This document shows positions 1-8,306 of a stretch of 64,000 nucleotides of DNA, piece after piece. The stretch is taken from assembly GCF_017877055.1 (NCBI RefSeq), contig NZ_JAGIPG010000002.1, positions 1,178,001-1,242,000 on the forward strand, read 5' to 3'. The first letter of the stretch is position 1. Every line of letters starts with the position of its first letter. The DNA is from Neorhizobium galegae (GTDB taxonomy: Bacteria; Pseudomonadota; Alphaproteobacteria; Rhizobiales; Rhizobiaceae). The position numbers and the translations under genes were made by a program. The notes beneath the pieces are model-generated. The model did no database searches, was not told the DNA's origin, and saw only the letters and a program-made list of their open reading frames with translations.

Positions 1-83
1 CTATGGCGGCGCACAAGGTTGGCTATCCACTTTACGCTGAGTCAGTCCGGGATGAAATGAAGGATTATGATAAGCGAATATAA
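1..83 (+). other. Possible 3' end of an upstream gene
   Basis: Reading from base 3, an open frame runs to a TAA at 81-83 and encodes about 26 residues ending in DEMKDYDKRI. It enters from the left edge of the window, so it could be the tail of a longer gene. There is no motif to identify a family. It may equally be chance, because the bases are less GC-rich than the coding regions downstream. Confidence 0.2.
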
Positions 84-523
84 TCCTTTCTGAGCCGAGT
101 TATAACGCTGTGACGCCTGAGCAAATGCCCATCTATTCGTCAGTAAAGCTGATGTAGGGGCGATATAGGCGGCAGAAAGGCTGGTAACCAGCGAAATTCG
201 CACTTGGAGATGAAGCGAAGCAGTGGTACTTCATTACAAGTAGAGTGCAGATGTTGTTCTAGATTAGGCGTTCCCTCGGGCAATTCGGTAAAGTCGGCAA
301 GTTCTTCGAGTTGAAGAATGATCAACGCCGTTTACCCACGCGGGCAGGTTTTAATCGAACGCAACATCCGGCGTGAACCGTTTTCTTTTCCGCATGAAGC
401 TTAGGGGTAGGCTTCGGTCGCAAGACGGCGGGGCGGCATAGGTTTTCTCCGGGAAGACTCTACGAACGGGCAGGTGTCGCGGAGGTCGCGGGGCCAGCCA
501 GTCACTTAAACAGGAGACAGGAA
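84..523 (+). promoter_or_regulatory. Long non-coding leader upstream of mucR
   Basis: About 440 bases hold no convincing gene; the two short minus-strand frames here (140-325 and 351-539) look like chance. The stretch is less GC-rich than its surroundings. It contains a small perfect palindrome at 180-192 (gctgg-taa-ccagc). A good Shine-Dalgarno (AGGAG) lies just before the mucR ATG. In Rhizobium leguminosarum the homologous rosR gene is known to have a similarly long upstream region with several promoters and autoregulatory sites, so I infer the same role here. I could not pick out individual promoters with confidence. Confidence 0.45.
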
Positions 524-955
524 ATGACAGACATCGCATTGGGCAAAAGCCCGGATCTGCTGGTAGAGCTGACCGCAGATATTGTGGCCGCCTATGTGAG
601 CAACCATGTGGTGCCCGTCAGCGATCTTTCGAATTTGATCGCGGACGTGCATTCGGCGTTGAGCAACACCTCTTCTCCGGCACCGGTTGTCGTAGCCATC
701 GAAAAGCCAAAGCCCCCGGTCCCGATCAAGAAATCGATCGAGGACGACTATCTCATCTGCCTGGAGGACGGGCAGAAGTTCAAGTCGCTGAAGCGGCATT
801 TGATGACCCACTACAACATGACGCCGGAAGAATATCGCGAGAAGTGGGGCCTGCCGGCCGACTATCCGATGGTGGCGCCCGCCTATGCGGAAGCCCGCTC
901 CAGGCTCGCCAAGGAAATGGGTCTCGGCCAGCGCCGCAAGCGCGGCAAGGCCTGA
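524..955 (+). CDS. mucR: MucR/Ros family zinc-finger transcriptional regulator
   Basis: Protein of 143 residues. The C-terminal half has the Ros/MucR zinc-finger signature, with Cys79, Asp82, His92 and His96 as likely metal ligands (segment [20 protein letters not shown]). It is followed by the hallmark [13 protein letters not shown] and a basic tail (QRRKRGKA). MucR/Ros proteins bind AT-rich DNA and act as broad, often H-NS-like, repressors of exopolysaccharide, motility and cell-cycle genes in rhizobia, and of virulence genes in Agrobacterium and Brucella. Length and motif spacing are normal for the family. The ATG has an AGGAG ribosome site a few bases upstream. It is monocistronic: a strong terminator follows at 1066-1100. 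Which paralogue it is (mucR, ros or rosR) cannot be decided from sequence alone. Confidence 0.93.
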   Translation: MTDIALGKSPDLLVELTADIVAAYVSNHVVPVSDLSNLIADVHSALSNTSSPAPVVVAIEKPKPPVPIKKSIEDDYLICLEDGQKFKSLKRHLMTHYNMTPEEYREKWGLPADYPMVAPAYAEARSRLAKEMGLGQRRKRGKA

Positions 956-1065
956 TCCGGGCGACGCCCGATATGGCAGGGAGGATTTGAGACCAGCCCG
1001 ATGAGGACCGATCGCGACAGCGGCGGGTGGCTGGTTTTGGCATCGAATTAGAGATGTGGATAAAG

Positions 1066-1100
1066 AACCGGGCCGATCAAGTGCCCGGTTTTTCTTTTTT
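1066..1100 (+). terminator. Rho-independent terminator of mucR
   Basis: Perfect 8-bp stem (aaccgggc at 1066-1073, gcccggtt at 1083-1090), 9-base loop, then a run of T with a single C to about 1100. It lies 110 bases after the mucR stop. Confidence 0.9.
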
Positions 1101-1266
1101 AAAGCGGACGTCATGGGGATGGATAGAGGAAAAAAATCCCATTATCTTTCGGGGACTTGTAGAAATTATCAACAGTTTCAGCGCGTAATCGCGCGGAGGC
1201 AGTTTTCATCATCCCCGTCTTTGCTCTAGGGTGTATGAATTAATTCCTATTAATTGAGGAGTTGTC

Positions 1267-1698
1267 ATGCCTTTCGAGAGATATTTCGAGCCCTCCGCCC
1301 TGCCTTCCCCTTTGCCGTTTTCCCCGCCCGTGCCGGTGGATACGGCCGGTTCGCCGAAGCTTCCAGCTAGCCTGCCTCTCAGGAGCGCCTGCCGCATCGT
1401 CCGCCAGATGGTCTCCGAGCTTGTCCTGCTTTTTGGCGACCGGGTGATGCTTCGCCGCGACCGGCGCCGGCTTTCCTGCCATGTGCGCCAGATCGCCATG
1501 TATGTCTGCCATGTGGCACTCCAGATTTCGATGAGCGACATCGGCGAGGCGTTCGGCCGCGACCGCACCACTGTCGGCCATGCCTGCCACGTGGTCGAGG
1601 ATCGCCGCGATGATCTGGCCTTCGACGAGTTCGTCTCGGCCGTCGAACGCATCGTCACCGCCGTTTTCGGCCTGTCGGAGGTGGTAGCCCATGACTGA
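1267..1698 (+). CDS. Free-standing DnaA domain IV-like helix-turn-helix protein
   Basis: Protein of 143 residues. Residues ~77-120 match the DNA-binding domain IV of the replication initiator DnaA: RQIAMYVCHVALQ, then SMSDIGEAFGRDRTTVGHAC, the helix-turn-helix that reads DnaA boxes in DnaA itself. The AAA+ ATPase and the other DnaA domains are absent, and the first ~45 residues are proline-rich. The start has a TGAGGA ribosome site 6 bases upstream. The stop overlaps the next gene by 8 bases, so the two are probably translationally coupled. What is seen is a DnaA-type DNA-binding domain alone; that it binds DnaA boxes or competes with DnaA is inference. It is not the full dnaA gene. Confidence 0.85.
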   Translation: MPFERYFEPSALPSPLPFSPPVPVDTAGSPKLPASLPLRSACRIVRQMVSELVLLFGDRVMLRRDRRRLSCHVRQIAMYVCHVALQISMSDIGEAFGRDRTTVGHACHVVEDRRDDLAFDEFVSAVERIVTAVFGLSEVVAHD

Positions 1699-2518
1699 GG
1701 CTATCCGGAAATCCGTGATGGACAAGGCAGCGGATCCAGCCCTCAGACGGCACCTCCTGCGGCTGATCCGCCAGCTCGCTCGCGGCGATTGCGCGATCGA
1801 GGCGGGTAATTCGGGTGAGGTCCGGCTCATCGGGGCCGAAGAGCGGACCTATCCCGAAGCGGTGATCGCGCAGGCCCGCTCGCTCGGACTGGCGCAGCTT
1901 GCCGACGGAAGGATTGCCGCAAGTGCGGCGGCGTCCAGCTTCCTGCGCCGGGCTCTGGTGATGGGCGAGGAGGTGTTCGTCGAACAGCATGGCGAGATCG
2001 TTGTGACCTCCGCCGAGATCGACGGCGCCCGCCAGCTCGTGCGCCGGAACCTTGCGGAATCACCGCTTGGCGTGATCGCACGGATGAAGGACCGCGAGGG
2101 AAAACCCTTTTTGCCGGCTGAAGCCTTGGACGCCGGTGAACGCCTGGCTGCCGATTTCACCCGCGGCCAGCTCCAGCCCCGCGTCACCGCCTCCTGGGAG
2201 CCGCGGCTCGCCACCCGCGCCAAGGGCGCCGCCGGCGGCCAGGCCGACATCGCCGACAGCGCGATATCGGCCCGCAATCGTTTTTCGAGGGCGGTGGAAG
2301 CGATGGGACCGGAACTTTCCGGCGTTGCGATGGATGTCTGCTGCTTTGTGAAGGGTCTTGAGACGGTGGAACGCGAACGCCAATGGCCCGCGCGGTCCGC
2401 CAAACTCATGCTGCGCACCGCGCTGCTCGCACTCGCCCGCCACTATGCGCCACCGGCTCCGCCCAAACGCGGCCGCAGCCATCATTGGGGAGCCGAGGAT
2501 TACCGGCCGGTCCTGTGA
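1691..2518 (+). CDS. DUF6456 domain protein
   Basis: Protein of 275 residues starting inside the end of the preceding DnaA-domain gene. The middle part (about residues 122-185) fits the DUF6456 pattern: ESPLGVIARMKDREGKPFL, then AGERLAADFTRGQLQPRVTASWE. The C-terminal part (residues ~195-255) is helical and contains the conserved-looking DVCCFVKGLETVERERQWP followed by a basic helix, suggestive of nucleic-acid binding. No enzyme motif is visible. The overlap with the DnaA-domain gene suggests that the two proteins are made together and may act together on DNA. The family has no established function that I know of. Confidence 0.75.
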   Translation: MTEAIRKSVMDKAADPALRRHLLRLIRQLARGDCAIEAGNSGEVRLIGAEERTYPEAVIAQARSLGLAQLADGRIAASAAASSFLRRALVMGEEVFVEQHGEIVVTSAEIDGARQLVRRNLAESPLGVIARMKDREGKPFLPAEALDAGERLAADFTRGQLQPRVTASWEPRLATRAKGAAGGQADIADSAISARNRFSRAVEAMGPELSGVAMDVCCFVKGLETVERERQWPARSAKLMLRTALLALARHYAPPAPPKRGRSHHWGAEDYRPVL

Positions 2519-2589
2519 CGGAGACTTGTTAGGCTGACGCTGCAGTTGCCTTCGGTGACCGGCTCGAAGCGAGCTCCAGAAACACCGAC

Positions 2590-2988
2590 CTAGCGCGCTG
2601 CCCGTTTCGCTGCATAAGCGGCGCGGGCGGCGTCGATCCTGGGTGAGTTCGCATGTGTCCAGTCGGCCAGCGCCTGGACTGGCTCCCAAAAATCCCGGCC
2701 GAGGTCCGTCAGGGCATACTCCACCTGCGGAGGCGTCGTCGGAGTGACGGTCCGCGTCACGAAACCATTCTCCTCAAGATCGCGAAGGGTGGAAGCCAGC
2801 ATCTTCTGGCTGATCTCGCCGATCTCGCGCTTCAGTGCGTTGAAGCGAAGAGGCCCGCTCCCCAGAACGCGCACGACCAGAAGCGTCCACTTGTCGCTGA
2901 TCCGAGCCAGCATGCGGCTGATTGGCTCGCAGGACGCGGTATCCTTGTGGTTACCTGGTTTCCGAAAAGTGCTTTCTTGATGGGGCAC
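2590..2988 (-). CDS. HxlR family transcriptional regulator
   Basis: Protein of 132 residues with the HxlR winged-helix core: CEPISRMLARISDKWTLLVV, then GPLRFNALKREIGEISQKML, TLRDLEENGFVTR and YALTDLGRDF. The frame stays open far upstream, but that part overlaps the divergent FMN reductase. The GTG at 2988 is preferred because GAGGA lies six bases before it and it gives a normal family length. HxlR proteins are usually sensors of reactive electrophiles or quinones and often control an adjacent oxidoreductase. Here the neighbour 52 bases away on the other strand is such a gene, so mutual control through the short intergenic region is likely. Confidence 0.85.
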   Translation of the reverse strand: MPHQESTFRKPGNHKDTASCEPISRMLARISDKWTLLVVRVLGSGPLRFNALKREIGEISQKMLASTLRDLEENGFVTRTVTPTTPPQVEYALTDLGRDFWEPVQALADWTHANSPRIDAARAAYAAKRAAR

Positions 2989-3040
2989 TCGATCCTCGGA
3001 TAGATGGTTACGGACAGAAACCAACATACACGAGGATACC

Positions 3041-3634
3041 ATGGTTCCGAAGCCTAAAATCGCTGTTGTTATCGGCTCTACCCGGCCCACCCGCTTTGCC
3101 GACAAGCCGGCACAGTGGATGTTGAAGCAGGCGCAGGCGCGTGACGACATTGAGGTCGAACTGGTCGATCTGCGCGACCATCCCCTGCCGTTCTTCGACG
3201 AGATGGCCTCGAACATGTGGATGCCGAGCCAGAATCCGGAAGCTGTACGCTGGCAGGAAACCGTCGGCCGCTTCGACGGCTACATCTTCGTGGTCGCGGA
3301 GTACAATCACTCGCTCACCGGCGTGCTCAAGAACGCCCTCGACCAGGCTTACAAGGAATGGAACCGGAAGCCCTTTACCGCCATCGGTTACGGCGGCACG
3401 GGCGCGTCGCGCGCCGTGGAACACCTGCGCGGCATCGGGGTCGAGCTGCAGATGGTATCGACCCACGCCGCCGTCCATATCGGCGGCGGAGACTTCATGG
3501 CGGTCGCTCCAAGAGGCGGCAACAAGCCGATCGAGGAGATCGAGGCAAATCTGCTGCCTTCAGCCAAAACGGCGCTCGACGAGCTGGTCTGGTGGGCAAG
3601 GGCCACAATGGCCGCCAAGGCAGCGGAAGCCTGA
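3041..3634 (+). CDS. NADPH-dependent FMN reductase (flavodoxin-like)
   Basis: Protein of 197 residues with the FMN_red flavodoxin-like fold. It has the N-terminal phosphate-binding loop IAVVIGSTRPTRFADK, a mid segment FVVAEYNHSLTGVLKNALDQ characteristic of ArsH/azoreductase-type FMN reductases, and a GYGGTGASRAVEHLR segment that sits at the flavin site in the family. It should bind FMN and reduce quinones, azo compounds or other electrophiles with NAD(P)H in the cytoplasm. It has a GAGGA ribosome site just upstream. It is divergent from the HxlR regulator, its probable repressor, and ends before a strong bidirectional hairpin at 3648-3677. The natural substrate is unknown. Confidence 0.88.
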   Translation: MVPKPKIAVVIGSTRPTRFADKPAQWMLKQAQARDDIEVELVDLRDHPLPFFDEMASNMWMPSQNPEAVRWQETVGRFDGYIFVVAEYNHSLTGVLKNALDQAYKEWNRKPFTAIGYGGTGASRAVEHLRGIGVELQMVSTHAAVHIGGGDFMAVAPRGGNKPIEEIEANLLPSAKTALDELVWWARATMAAKAAEA

Positions 3635-3647
3635 TCCCTTGCCGCCG

Positions 3648-3680
3648 ATCCCTGAGCTTCGTTTGAAGCTCAGGGATTTT
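3648..3680. terminator. Strong hairpin terminator between convergent genes
   Basis: Perfect 13-bp stem (atccctgagcttc at 3648-3660, its complement at 3665-3677) with a gttt loop, followed by a short run of T on the plus strand. It can stop the FMN reductase transcript and, read in reverse, the dehydrogenase transcript that ends at 3732. Confidence 0.75.
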
Positions 3681-3731
3681 AGGCTGGTGACCCGATCCTG
3701 GCCTTTGTGCCGAAGCTCCGGGCTTCGATGC

Positions 3732-4493
3732 TCAGATCCCGAGACCGCCGGCTACATTCACGGTCTCTCCGTTGATGTAGCCGGCATGTGGTCCGGCCAG
3801 GAAGCAGATGGTTTCCGCCACTTCCTCAAGTGTTGCGATGCGACGGATCGGATGCATGTCGAGGATGGCGTCACGGTTCGGAAGCTCGCCGGCAACGTCC
3901 GCGGCCATGTCCGTCGGCATGATGCCCGGCTGAACCACGTTCACGGTGATATTGCGCCGGCCAAGGTCGCGCGCAATGCCCTTCGCATAGCCGGCGAGCG
4001 CCCACTTCGTCCCGGTATAGTCGGCGACGCCGGGGAAGGGGACGTAGGAGCCGAGGAGGGAGCCGACGAAGATGATCCGGCCGCCGTCGGTCAGCTTTTG
4101 CGCCGCCGCGCGGGTGTTGGCGATCGTGCCGAGGACGTTGACCTGCCACTGGCGATTGTAGTTGTCTCCGTCGAGTTCCGGGTCGTCCACCATCTGACCC
4201 TGGATGGCGATGCCGGCATTGTTGACGAGGATGTCGAGCCTGCCGAATTCCGCCATCACCCTGTCGATCAGTGGCTTTGCGGAAGAAAGGTCGGCCTGGT
4301 CGCTCTTGACCGCAATCGCGCGAACGCCCTTTGCCCTGAGTTTCTCGACGACGGCTTTCGCCTTGTCGGCCGAGGCGGCGTAGCTGATCGCCACGTCAGC
4401 TCCGTGATCGGCGAACGCTTCCGCCGTCGCGGCACCAAGGCCGCGCGAACCGCCGGTAATGAGGACGGTCTTCCCCTTGAATATGTTCGACAT
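3732..4493 (-). CDS. Short-chain dehydrogenase/reductase (SDR)
   Basis: Protein of 253 residues, a classical SDR. It shows the Rossmann motif TGGSRGLG (residues 13-20), NNAG (91-94), and the catalytic set Ser145, Tyr159 and Lys163 (YTGTK). The C-terminus ends in the usual GYINGETVNVAGGLGI. It should use NAD(P)H to interconvert an alcohol and a ketone; the substrate cannot be told. It is divergent from a TetR regulator with a 157-base gap that holds a clear dyad operator, so it is most likely the target of that regulator. Confidence 0.88.
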   Translation of the reverse strand: MSNIFKGKTVLITGGSRGLGAATAEAFADHGADVAISYAASADKAKAVVEKLRAKGVRAIAVKSDQADLSSAKPLIDRVMAEFGRLDILVNNAGIAIQGQMVDDPELDGDNYNRQWQVNVLGTIANTRAAAQKLTDGGRIIFVGSLLGSYVPFPGVADYTGTKWALAGYAKGIARDLGRRNITVNVVQPGIMPTDMAADVAGELPNRDAILDMHPIRRIATLEEVAETICFLAGPHAGYINGETVNVAGGLGI

Positions 4494-4549
4494 GAGTATC
4501 CTTTCTCTATTCGATGAGGGCGCCGCTCGATCCTGGCGGGCAATCCTCG

Positions 4550-4590
4550 AATTTCATAACGTATGTTACGATAACAATCGGTATGAAATT
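4550..4590. promoter_or_regulatory. Concentric dyad operator between SDR and tetR
   Basis: A 13-base palindrome (tgtta-cga-taaca, 4564-4576) is nested inside a perfect 9-bp inverted repeat (aatttcata 4550-4558, tatgaaatt 4582-4590). Both are centred on base 4570. TetR-family repressors bind such dyads between their own gene and a divergent target, which fits this position. That the adjacent TetR protein binds it is inference. Confidence 0.65.
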
Positions 4591-4650
4591 TGACAATGAT
4601 GGTCAAGGGACTTTAATAACGGTCATTATGAAAAAGGCTGAGCAGGGCTG

Positions 4651-5271
4651 ATGGGACGCCATCGCGAATTTGACGTGGAGAAAGCGCTCGACGCGGCGTT
4701 GTGCGTGTTCTGGCGCAAGGGCTATGAAGGCGCCTCCTACGCTGATCTGACCGAGGCGGCGGGTGTCGAGAGGCCTGCCCTCTATTCAGCGTTCGGCAAT
4801 AAGGAAGCGCTCTTCCGCAAGGTCCTGGCACGCTACTACGAGCGGTATGCGGACTATCTTCCCGATGCACTTCAGCTCCCGACGGCGCGCGAGGTTGCGG
4901 CGCACGCTCTCCAGGGCGCAATCGACCTCACCACCCGTTATCCAGACCATACGGGATGCCTCGGCATCCAGGGTGTCCTGGCGGGATCGGATGAAGCGGA
5001 GCCTGTCCGGCAGGCCTTAATAGAGGCGCGGGTCGAAGCCGAGGCGCAGCTGCGCGAACGCTTCGAACGGGCAAAGGCCGAGGGTGACCTGCCGGAGACG
5101 GCCAGGCCCGACACGCTTGCGACATTCCTGATGGCCGTTCTTCACGGCATGGCGGTGCAGGCCAAGGCCGGCTTCAGCCGCGACACGCTGGAGGCCGTTG
5201 CCGAGCAGGCGCTCGCCACATGGCCCGCGGGGAAGGGGGATGGGGCTTTGCGCCCTAAGCCGCAACCCTGA
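4651..5271 (+). CDS. TetR/AcrR family transcriptional regulator
   Basis: Protein of 206 residues. The N-terminal helix-turn-helix is typical (ALDAALCVFWRKGYEGASYA, then DLTEAAGVERPALYSAFGNK, then EALFRKVLARYYERY). The C-terminal ligand domain includes YPDHTGCLGIQGVLAGSDEA, which resembles regulators of the YcnC/AcrR-like group with a TetR_C_33-type domain. Divergent from the SDR gene with a dyad operator between them, it probably represses that gene and itself until an effector binds. Its 3' end overlaps the convergent sufE gene by 17 bases. The effector is unknown. Confidence 0.88.
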   Translation: MGRHREFDVEKALDAALCVFWRKGYEGASYADLTEAAGVERPALYSAFGNKEALFRKVLARYYERYADYLPDALQLPTAREVAAHALQGAIDLTTRYPDHTGCLGIQGVLAGSDEAEPVRQALIEARVEAEAQLRERFERAKAEGDLPETARPDTLATFLMAVLHGMAVQAKAGFSRDTLEAVAEQALATWPAGKGDGALRPKPQP

Positions 5272-5677
5272 TCCTTGCCTCTTCCCGGATCCGCTTGACC
5301 ATCGAACGCAGCCCGTTGGCACGTTGGGACGACAGGTGTTCGACCAGGCCGATGCGGTCGAAGATCTCGATGGCATCTGTGGCGGCGATCTGCGAGGCGG
5401 TCCTGCCGGAATAGACGGCGAGCACGATGGCGACGAGGCCGCGTACGATATGGGCGTCCGAATCGCCCTCGAAGGTCATCACCGGATCAGCGCTGCCGTC
5501 GCCGAGATGGCTGACCAGCCAGACCTGGCTCGCGCAGCCCTGCACCTTGTTTTCTGCGGTCTTCTGGTGATCGGGAAGGTCGGGCAGCGCCTTGCCGAGT
5601 TCGATCACGTAACGGTAGCGGTCTTCCCACTCGTCGAGGTATTCGAAATCGTCGATGATCTGCTTGAGGCTGGCCAT
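5255..5677 (-). CDS. sufE: Cysteine desulfuration protein SufE
   Basis: Protein of 140 residues. SufE accepts sulfur from the cysteine desulfurase SufS and passes it to the SufBCD scaffold for iron-sulfur cluster assembly in the cytoplasm. The hallmark is the acceptor cysteine Cys48 in NKVQGCASQVWLV, with the N-terminal IIDDFEYLDEWEDRYRYVIE and the C-terminal SSQRANGLRSMVKRI. The frame is open 27 codons further upstream, but the ATG at 5677 has GGAG before it and matches the family start. It stands alone here, away from any suf operon, and converges with the tetR gene. Confidence 0.92.
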   Translation of the reverse strand: MASLKQIIDDFEYLDEWEDRYRYVIELGKALPDLPDHQKTAENKVQGCASQVWLVSHLGDGSADPVMTFEGDSDAHIVRGLVAIVLAVYSGRTASQIAATDAIEIFDRIGLVEHLSSQRANGLRSMVKRIREEARIRVAA

Positions 5678-5896
5678 AAGCGCTCCGGTTCTTCTATCTG
5701 CTCCATATAGGCACTGCAGGCCCGGATAAAAGAAAAAAATGCGCCGTGAGGGGTTCAATCCTCACGGCGTCAGCATGTGCTGAATTCAGGGCAGGCAGAT
5801 CAGGCACCGGGAACCGTGGCAATGAGAGCCCGGTGCAAGCTTTGGAATTCGGAGTCGGACGGAAACGTCCGGTATCAGGCGGATTGGCTGTGCCAG

Positions 5897-6304
5897 TTAA
5901 TGTGTCGGGCGTTTCTGCGGGACCGGTACGGTGCCGGTGAAAATCGTATCGGCTCCCGTTTCGGCCTGCTTGGCCGGGAAAGGGGTCGGTTGCGGATCGG
6001 CGAGCATCGCCGTCTCCTTGCCCTTGTCGCCGAACTGCTTGTCGAGCAGCTCGAAGGCGACCTGGGCGCCTTGCCTTGCCCGCGTGCCGAGCGCCGAGAA
6101 TGTCTCGGCACCCTTTTCGCAGACCTCAGGCTTCTCGGTGCAGATGGCGCTCACATATTGATAGGCTTCGGTCGCGGCCGAAAAGGCATTGCTGACCTGC
6201 AAAGGCGAAAGCCCCTCGGTCTCGGTCGCCGGCTTGCTGCTGAAGTAGGAGAGCACCACCAGCACCGCTGCGAACCACATACTTCCCTTGATGAGAAACC
6301 ACAT
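5897..6304 (-). CDS. Small membrane-anchored protein, DUF5330-like
   Basis: Protein of 135 residues if it starts at the ATG at 6304, which has AGGTGGA upstream; an in-frame ATG at 6376 would add 24 residues. The N-terminus MWFLIKGSMWFAAVLVVLSY is a single membrane segment. The rest is a soluble, probably periplasmic part with two cysteines (ICTEKPEVCEKG) and a proline-rich tail. It resembles the rhizobial DUF5330 family by length, start and topology, recognised from memory and with moderate confidence. No function is known. Confidence 0.6.
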   Translation of the reverse strand: MWFLIKGSMWFAAVLVVLSYFSSKPATETEGLSPLQVSNAFSAATEAYQYVSAICTEKPEVCEKGAETFSALGTRARQGAQVAFELLDKQFGDKGKETAMLADPQPTPFPAKQAETGADTIFTGTVPVPQKRPTH

Positions 6305-6806
6305 CGCTCTATCCACCTGTTTTTCCCGCTCCTGGGTCTTTGAGCGGGCCGCCGGATCTGTGCCGGTCTTGAACATGGTTGTACCGCCGGGAAGCAAATA
6401 TGGCTTTGACGGGATCGTTCGGCTTTTCGGCAAATTTGCCTAAAATGCGAAATATCCGCATTTTCAGCGCCTTTGTCGCGAACTTGGATCGAATTTTAGC
6501 GATCGATGTTAAGCATAATTGCGGCAGTCCGCCCGAAACCCCGGGCTTTGTTGGGCGCCGGTTTGCCACAAAGGTTAACGCAAAAGGAAAAATCAAAGCA
6601 AATCCGCCGCTTACGTCGCGTTAACCACAAGCTGAGAAGGCTTGCCCCTTCTGTCCCAAAGCCGGATTTTGACCTATTGCGGGACTTCCGCCACCCCCTG
6701 TTTTTATCCTTTCCTTAAGCCACGGAGGCCTATTGTCGGCTTCGATAAACGAGTCTGTGCAGGGTTTTGCGTGCGCGTATTGAGTAACATTGCCGGAAAG
6801 GCGGTC
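6305..6806. promoter_or_regulatory. Divergent intergenic region with tandem palindromes and GTTAAC sites
   Basis: This 500-base gap separates the DUF5330 gene from the histidine kinase. A perfect 12-base palindrome (ggcaaatttgcc, 6429-6440) is followed at once by an 8-bp hairpin (aaaatgcg 6442-6449, cgcatttt 6457-6464). Two GTTAAC hexamers lie at 6574-6579 and 6620-6625. TTAAC is half of the CtrA recognition site in alphaproteobacteria, so cell-cycle control of the kinase is possible but not shown. No gene is convincing in this stretch. Confidence 0.4.
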
Positions 6807-8306
6807 ATGCTGGTCGATGAGACCGCAAGCCGCTGGCTGTCGCGCCTCGGCGAGGGCGCGACCGCACGCCCCGGTGAAATTGCCCAGTTCCGCCGCCTCG
6901 TGTTCTGTGGCCTTGGCGCATTCGTCACCATGCCGCCGGCACTGGCGCTGCTCCTGCCGCCGGCGCTGGCTCTGCCCGTCGGTGTCGCGCTGGTGCTGTC
7001 GCTCTTCCTTCTGGCCGCGGCCGCCTCCTTTGCTTTTCCGCGCCATGCCGTGGCCTCCGTTGCCGCGCCGCCGCCGGAAGACGTTGCCTTCGATGCGATG
7101 CCGGGCCTGTCGCTCATTCTCGATCCGCATGGCCTGCTGGTGAAGACCGGCGGCCGCGATCAGCATCTGTTTCCGCCAAGCCTGCGCGAGATGGCCGGCG
7201 AGCCGCTCGCCGAGCGCGTCCACGTGTCCGACCGGATCGGCCTCGTCCAGGCTTTCGACATGCTGCGCCAGGGCGTGCCAAGCGCCGTCGCCGATATCCG
7301 CATCGAGCGGCCGTTCTCGGCCGCCGGCCGCCAGTTCCTGTCCGTTCGTCTCGACATGACCGCCATCCGCGACGGCGAGGGGGAACTCCTCTACGTCCTG
7401 GCGCAGGCGCGCGACATGTCGGAGGAGGAGCATCTTCGTTCGGAAGCAGCCGCCCATATCGCCGAGGCGCGTTCCGCCCATGAGGCGAAGTCGAGGTTCC
7501 TCGCGGCCGTCAGCCACGAACTGCGTACCCCGCTCAATGCCATTCTCGGTTTTTCCGACGTGCTCGCCGGCGAATATTTCGGCAGGCTCGAAAACGACCG
7601 CCAGCGCGAATATGTCGGGCTGATCCGCCAGTCCGGCGGCCATCTCCTGTCCGTCGTCAACACCATGCTCGACATGTCGAAGATCGAGGCTGGCCGTTAC
7701 GAACTGCTCACTGAGCCCTTCGCCATCGCAGAAGCCGTGGAAACCTGCCGTGCCATGCTCGATCTCACGGCCCGCGAAAAGGGCGTGACGCTCACCAGCC
7801 GCGCCCCGCGCGGGCTCGGCGAAGTGGTCGCCGACCGCCGCGCCGTGCAGCAGATCCTCATCAACCTGACCGGCAATGCGATCAAGTTCACCGGCCCCGG
7901 CGGCGTCGTGTCGATCGACGCCATGCTGGAGGGCGATGAGGTCAAGATTTCCGTCAGCGACACCGGCATCGGCATCGCGGCCGAAAAGCTGCAATATATC
8001 GGCCAGCCGTTCATGCAGGTGGAAAACGCCTATACCCGCACCTACGAAGGTACCGGTCTCGGGCTTTCTCTGGTAAAAGGCCTGGTGGCGCTGCACGGGG
8101 GTCGTTTTACGATCACCAGCCGTCCGGGCGAGGGGACCGTGGTGACGATCTCCCTGCCGGCAGACGGTTCGGGCGTCGAAGGAAAACGGGATGACTCCCG
8201 GGAGGACAAAGTCGAATTCCCGCCGCGGCTGAGGGCAGCCCGGCATGCGGCCATGATGGACGAACAGGATTTTATCGATGACCGCGCGGAAGCGAAAATC
8301 GCCTGA
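6807..8306 (+). CDS. Membrane sensor histidine kinase (DivJ/PleC/PdhS-like core)
   Basis: Protein of 499 residues from the ATG at 6807, which has GGAAAGGCGG upstream; the frame is open further but without a better start. Two membrane helices lie at about residues 32-77, followed by a PAS-like region (~95-210), the dimerisation domain with phospho-acceptor His237 (FLAAVSHELRTPLNAILGFS), and an ATPase domain with the N box NLTGNAIKFT and GTGLGLSLV. The long HisKA segment (GRLENDRQREYVGLIRQSGG) resembles the DivJ/PleC/PdhS kinases that control polarity and CtrA in alphaproteobacteria. No receiver domain or partner regulator is adjacent. Its end overlaps the peptidoglycan-binding gene by 29 bases, so the two are co-transcribed. 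Confidence 0.85.
   Translation: MLVDETASRWLSRLGEGATARPGEIAQFRRLVFCGLGAFVTMPPALALLLPPALALPVGVALVLSLFLLAAAASFAFPRHAVASVAAPPPEDVAFDAMPGLSLILDPHGLLVKTGGRDQHLFPPSLREMAGEPLAERVHVSDRIGLVQAFDMLRQGVPSAVADIRIERPFSAAGRQFLSVRLDMTAIRDGEGELLYVLAQARDMSEEEHLRSEAAAHIAEARSAHEAKSRFLAAVSHELRTPLNAILGFSDVLAGEYFGRLENDRQREYVGLIRQSGGHLLSVVNTMLDMSKIEAGRYELLTEPFAIAEAVETCRAMLDLTAREKGVTLTSRAPRGLGEVVADRRAVQQILINLTGNAIKFTGPGGVVSIDAMLEGDEVKISVSDTGIGIAAEKLQYIGQPFMQVENAYTRTYEGTGLGLSLVKGLVALHGGRFTITSRPGEGTVVTISLPADGSGVEGKRDDSREDKVEFPPRLRAARHAAMMDEQDFIDDRAEAKIA

Noticed and set aside
140..539. Two ~60-codon minus-strand frames upstream of mucR
   Set aside because: No ribosome site and no protein-like pattern; one overlaps the mucR start.
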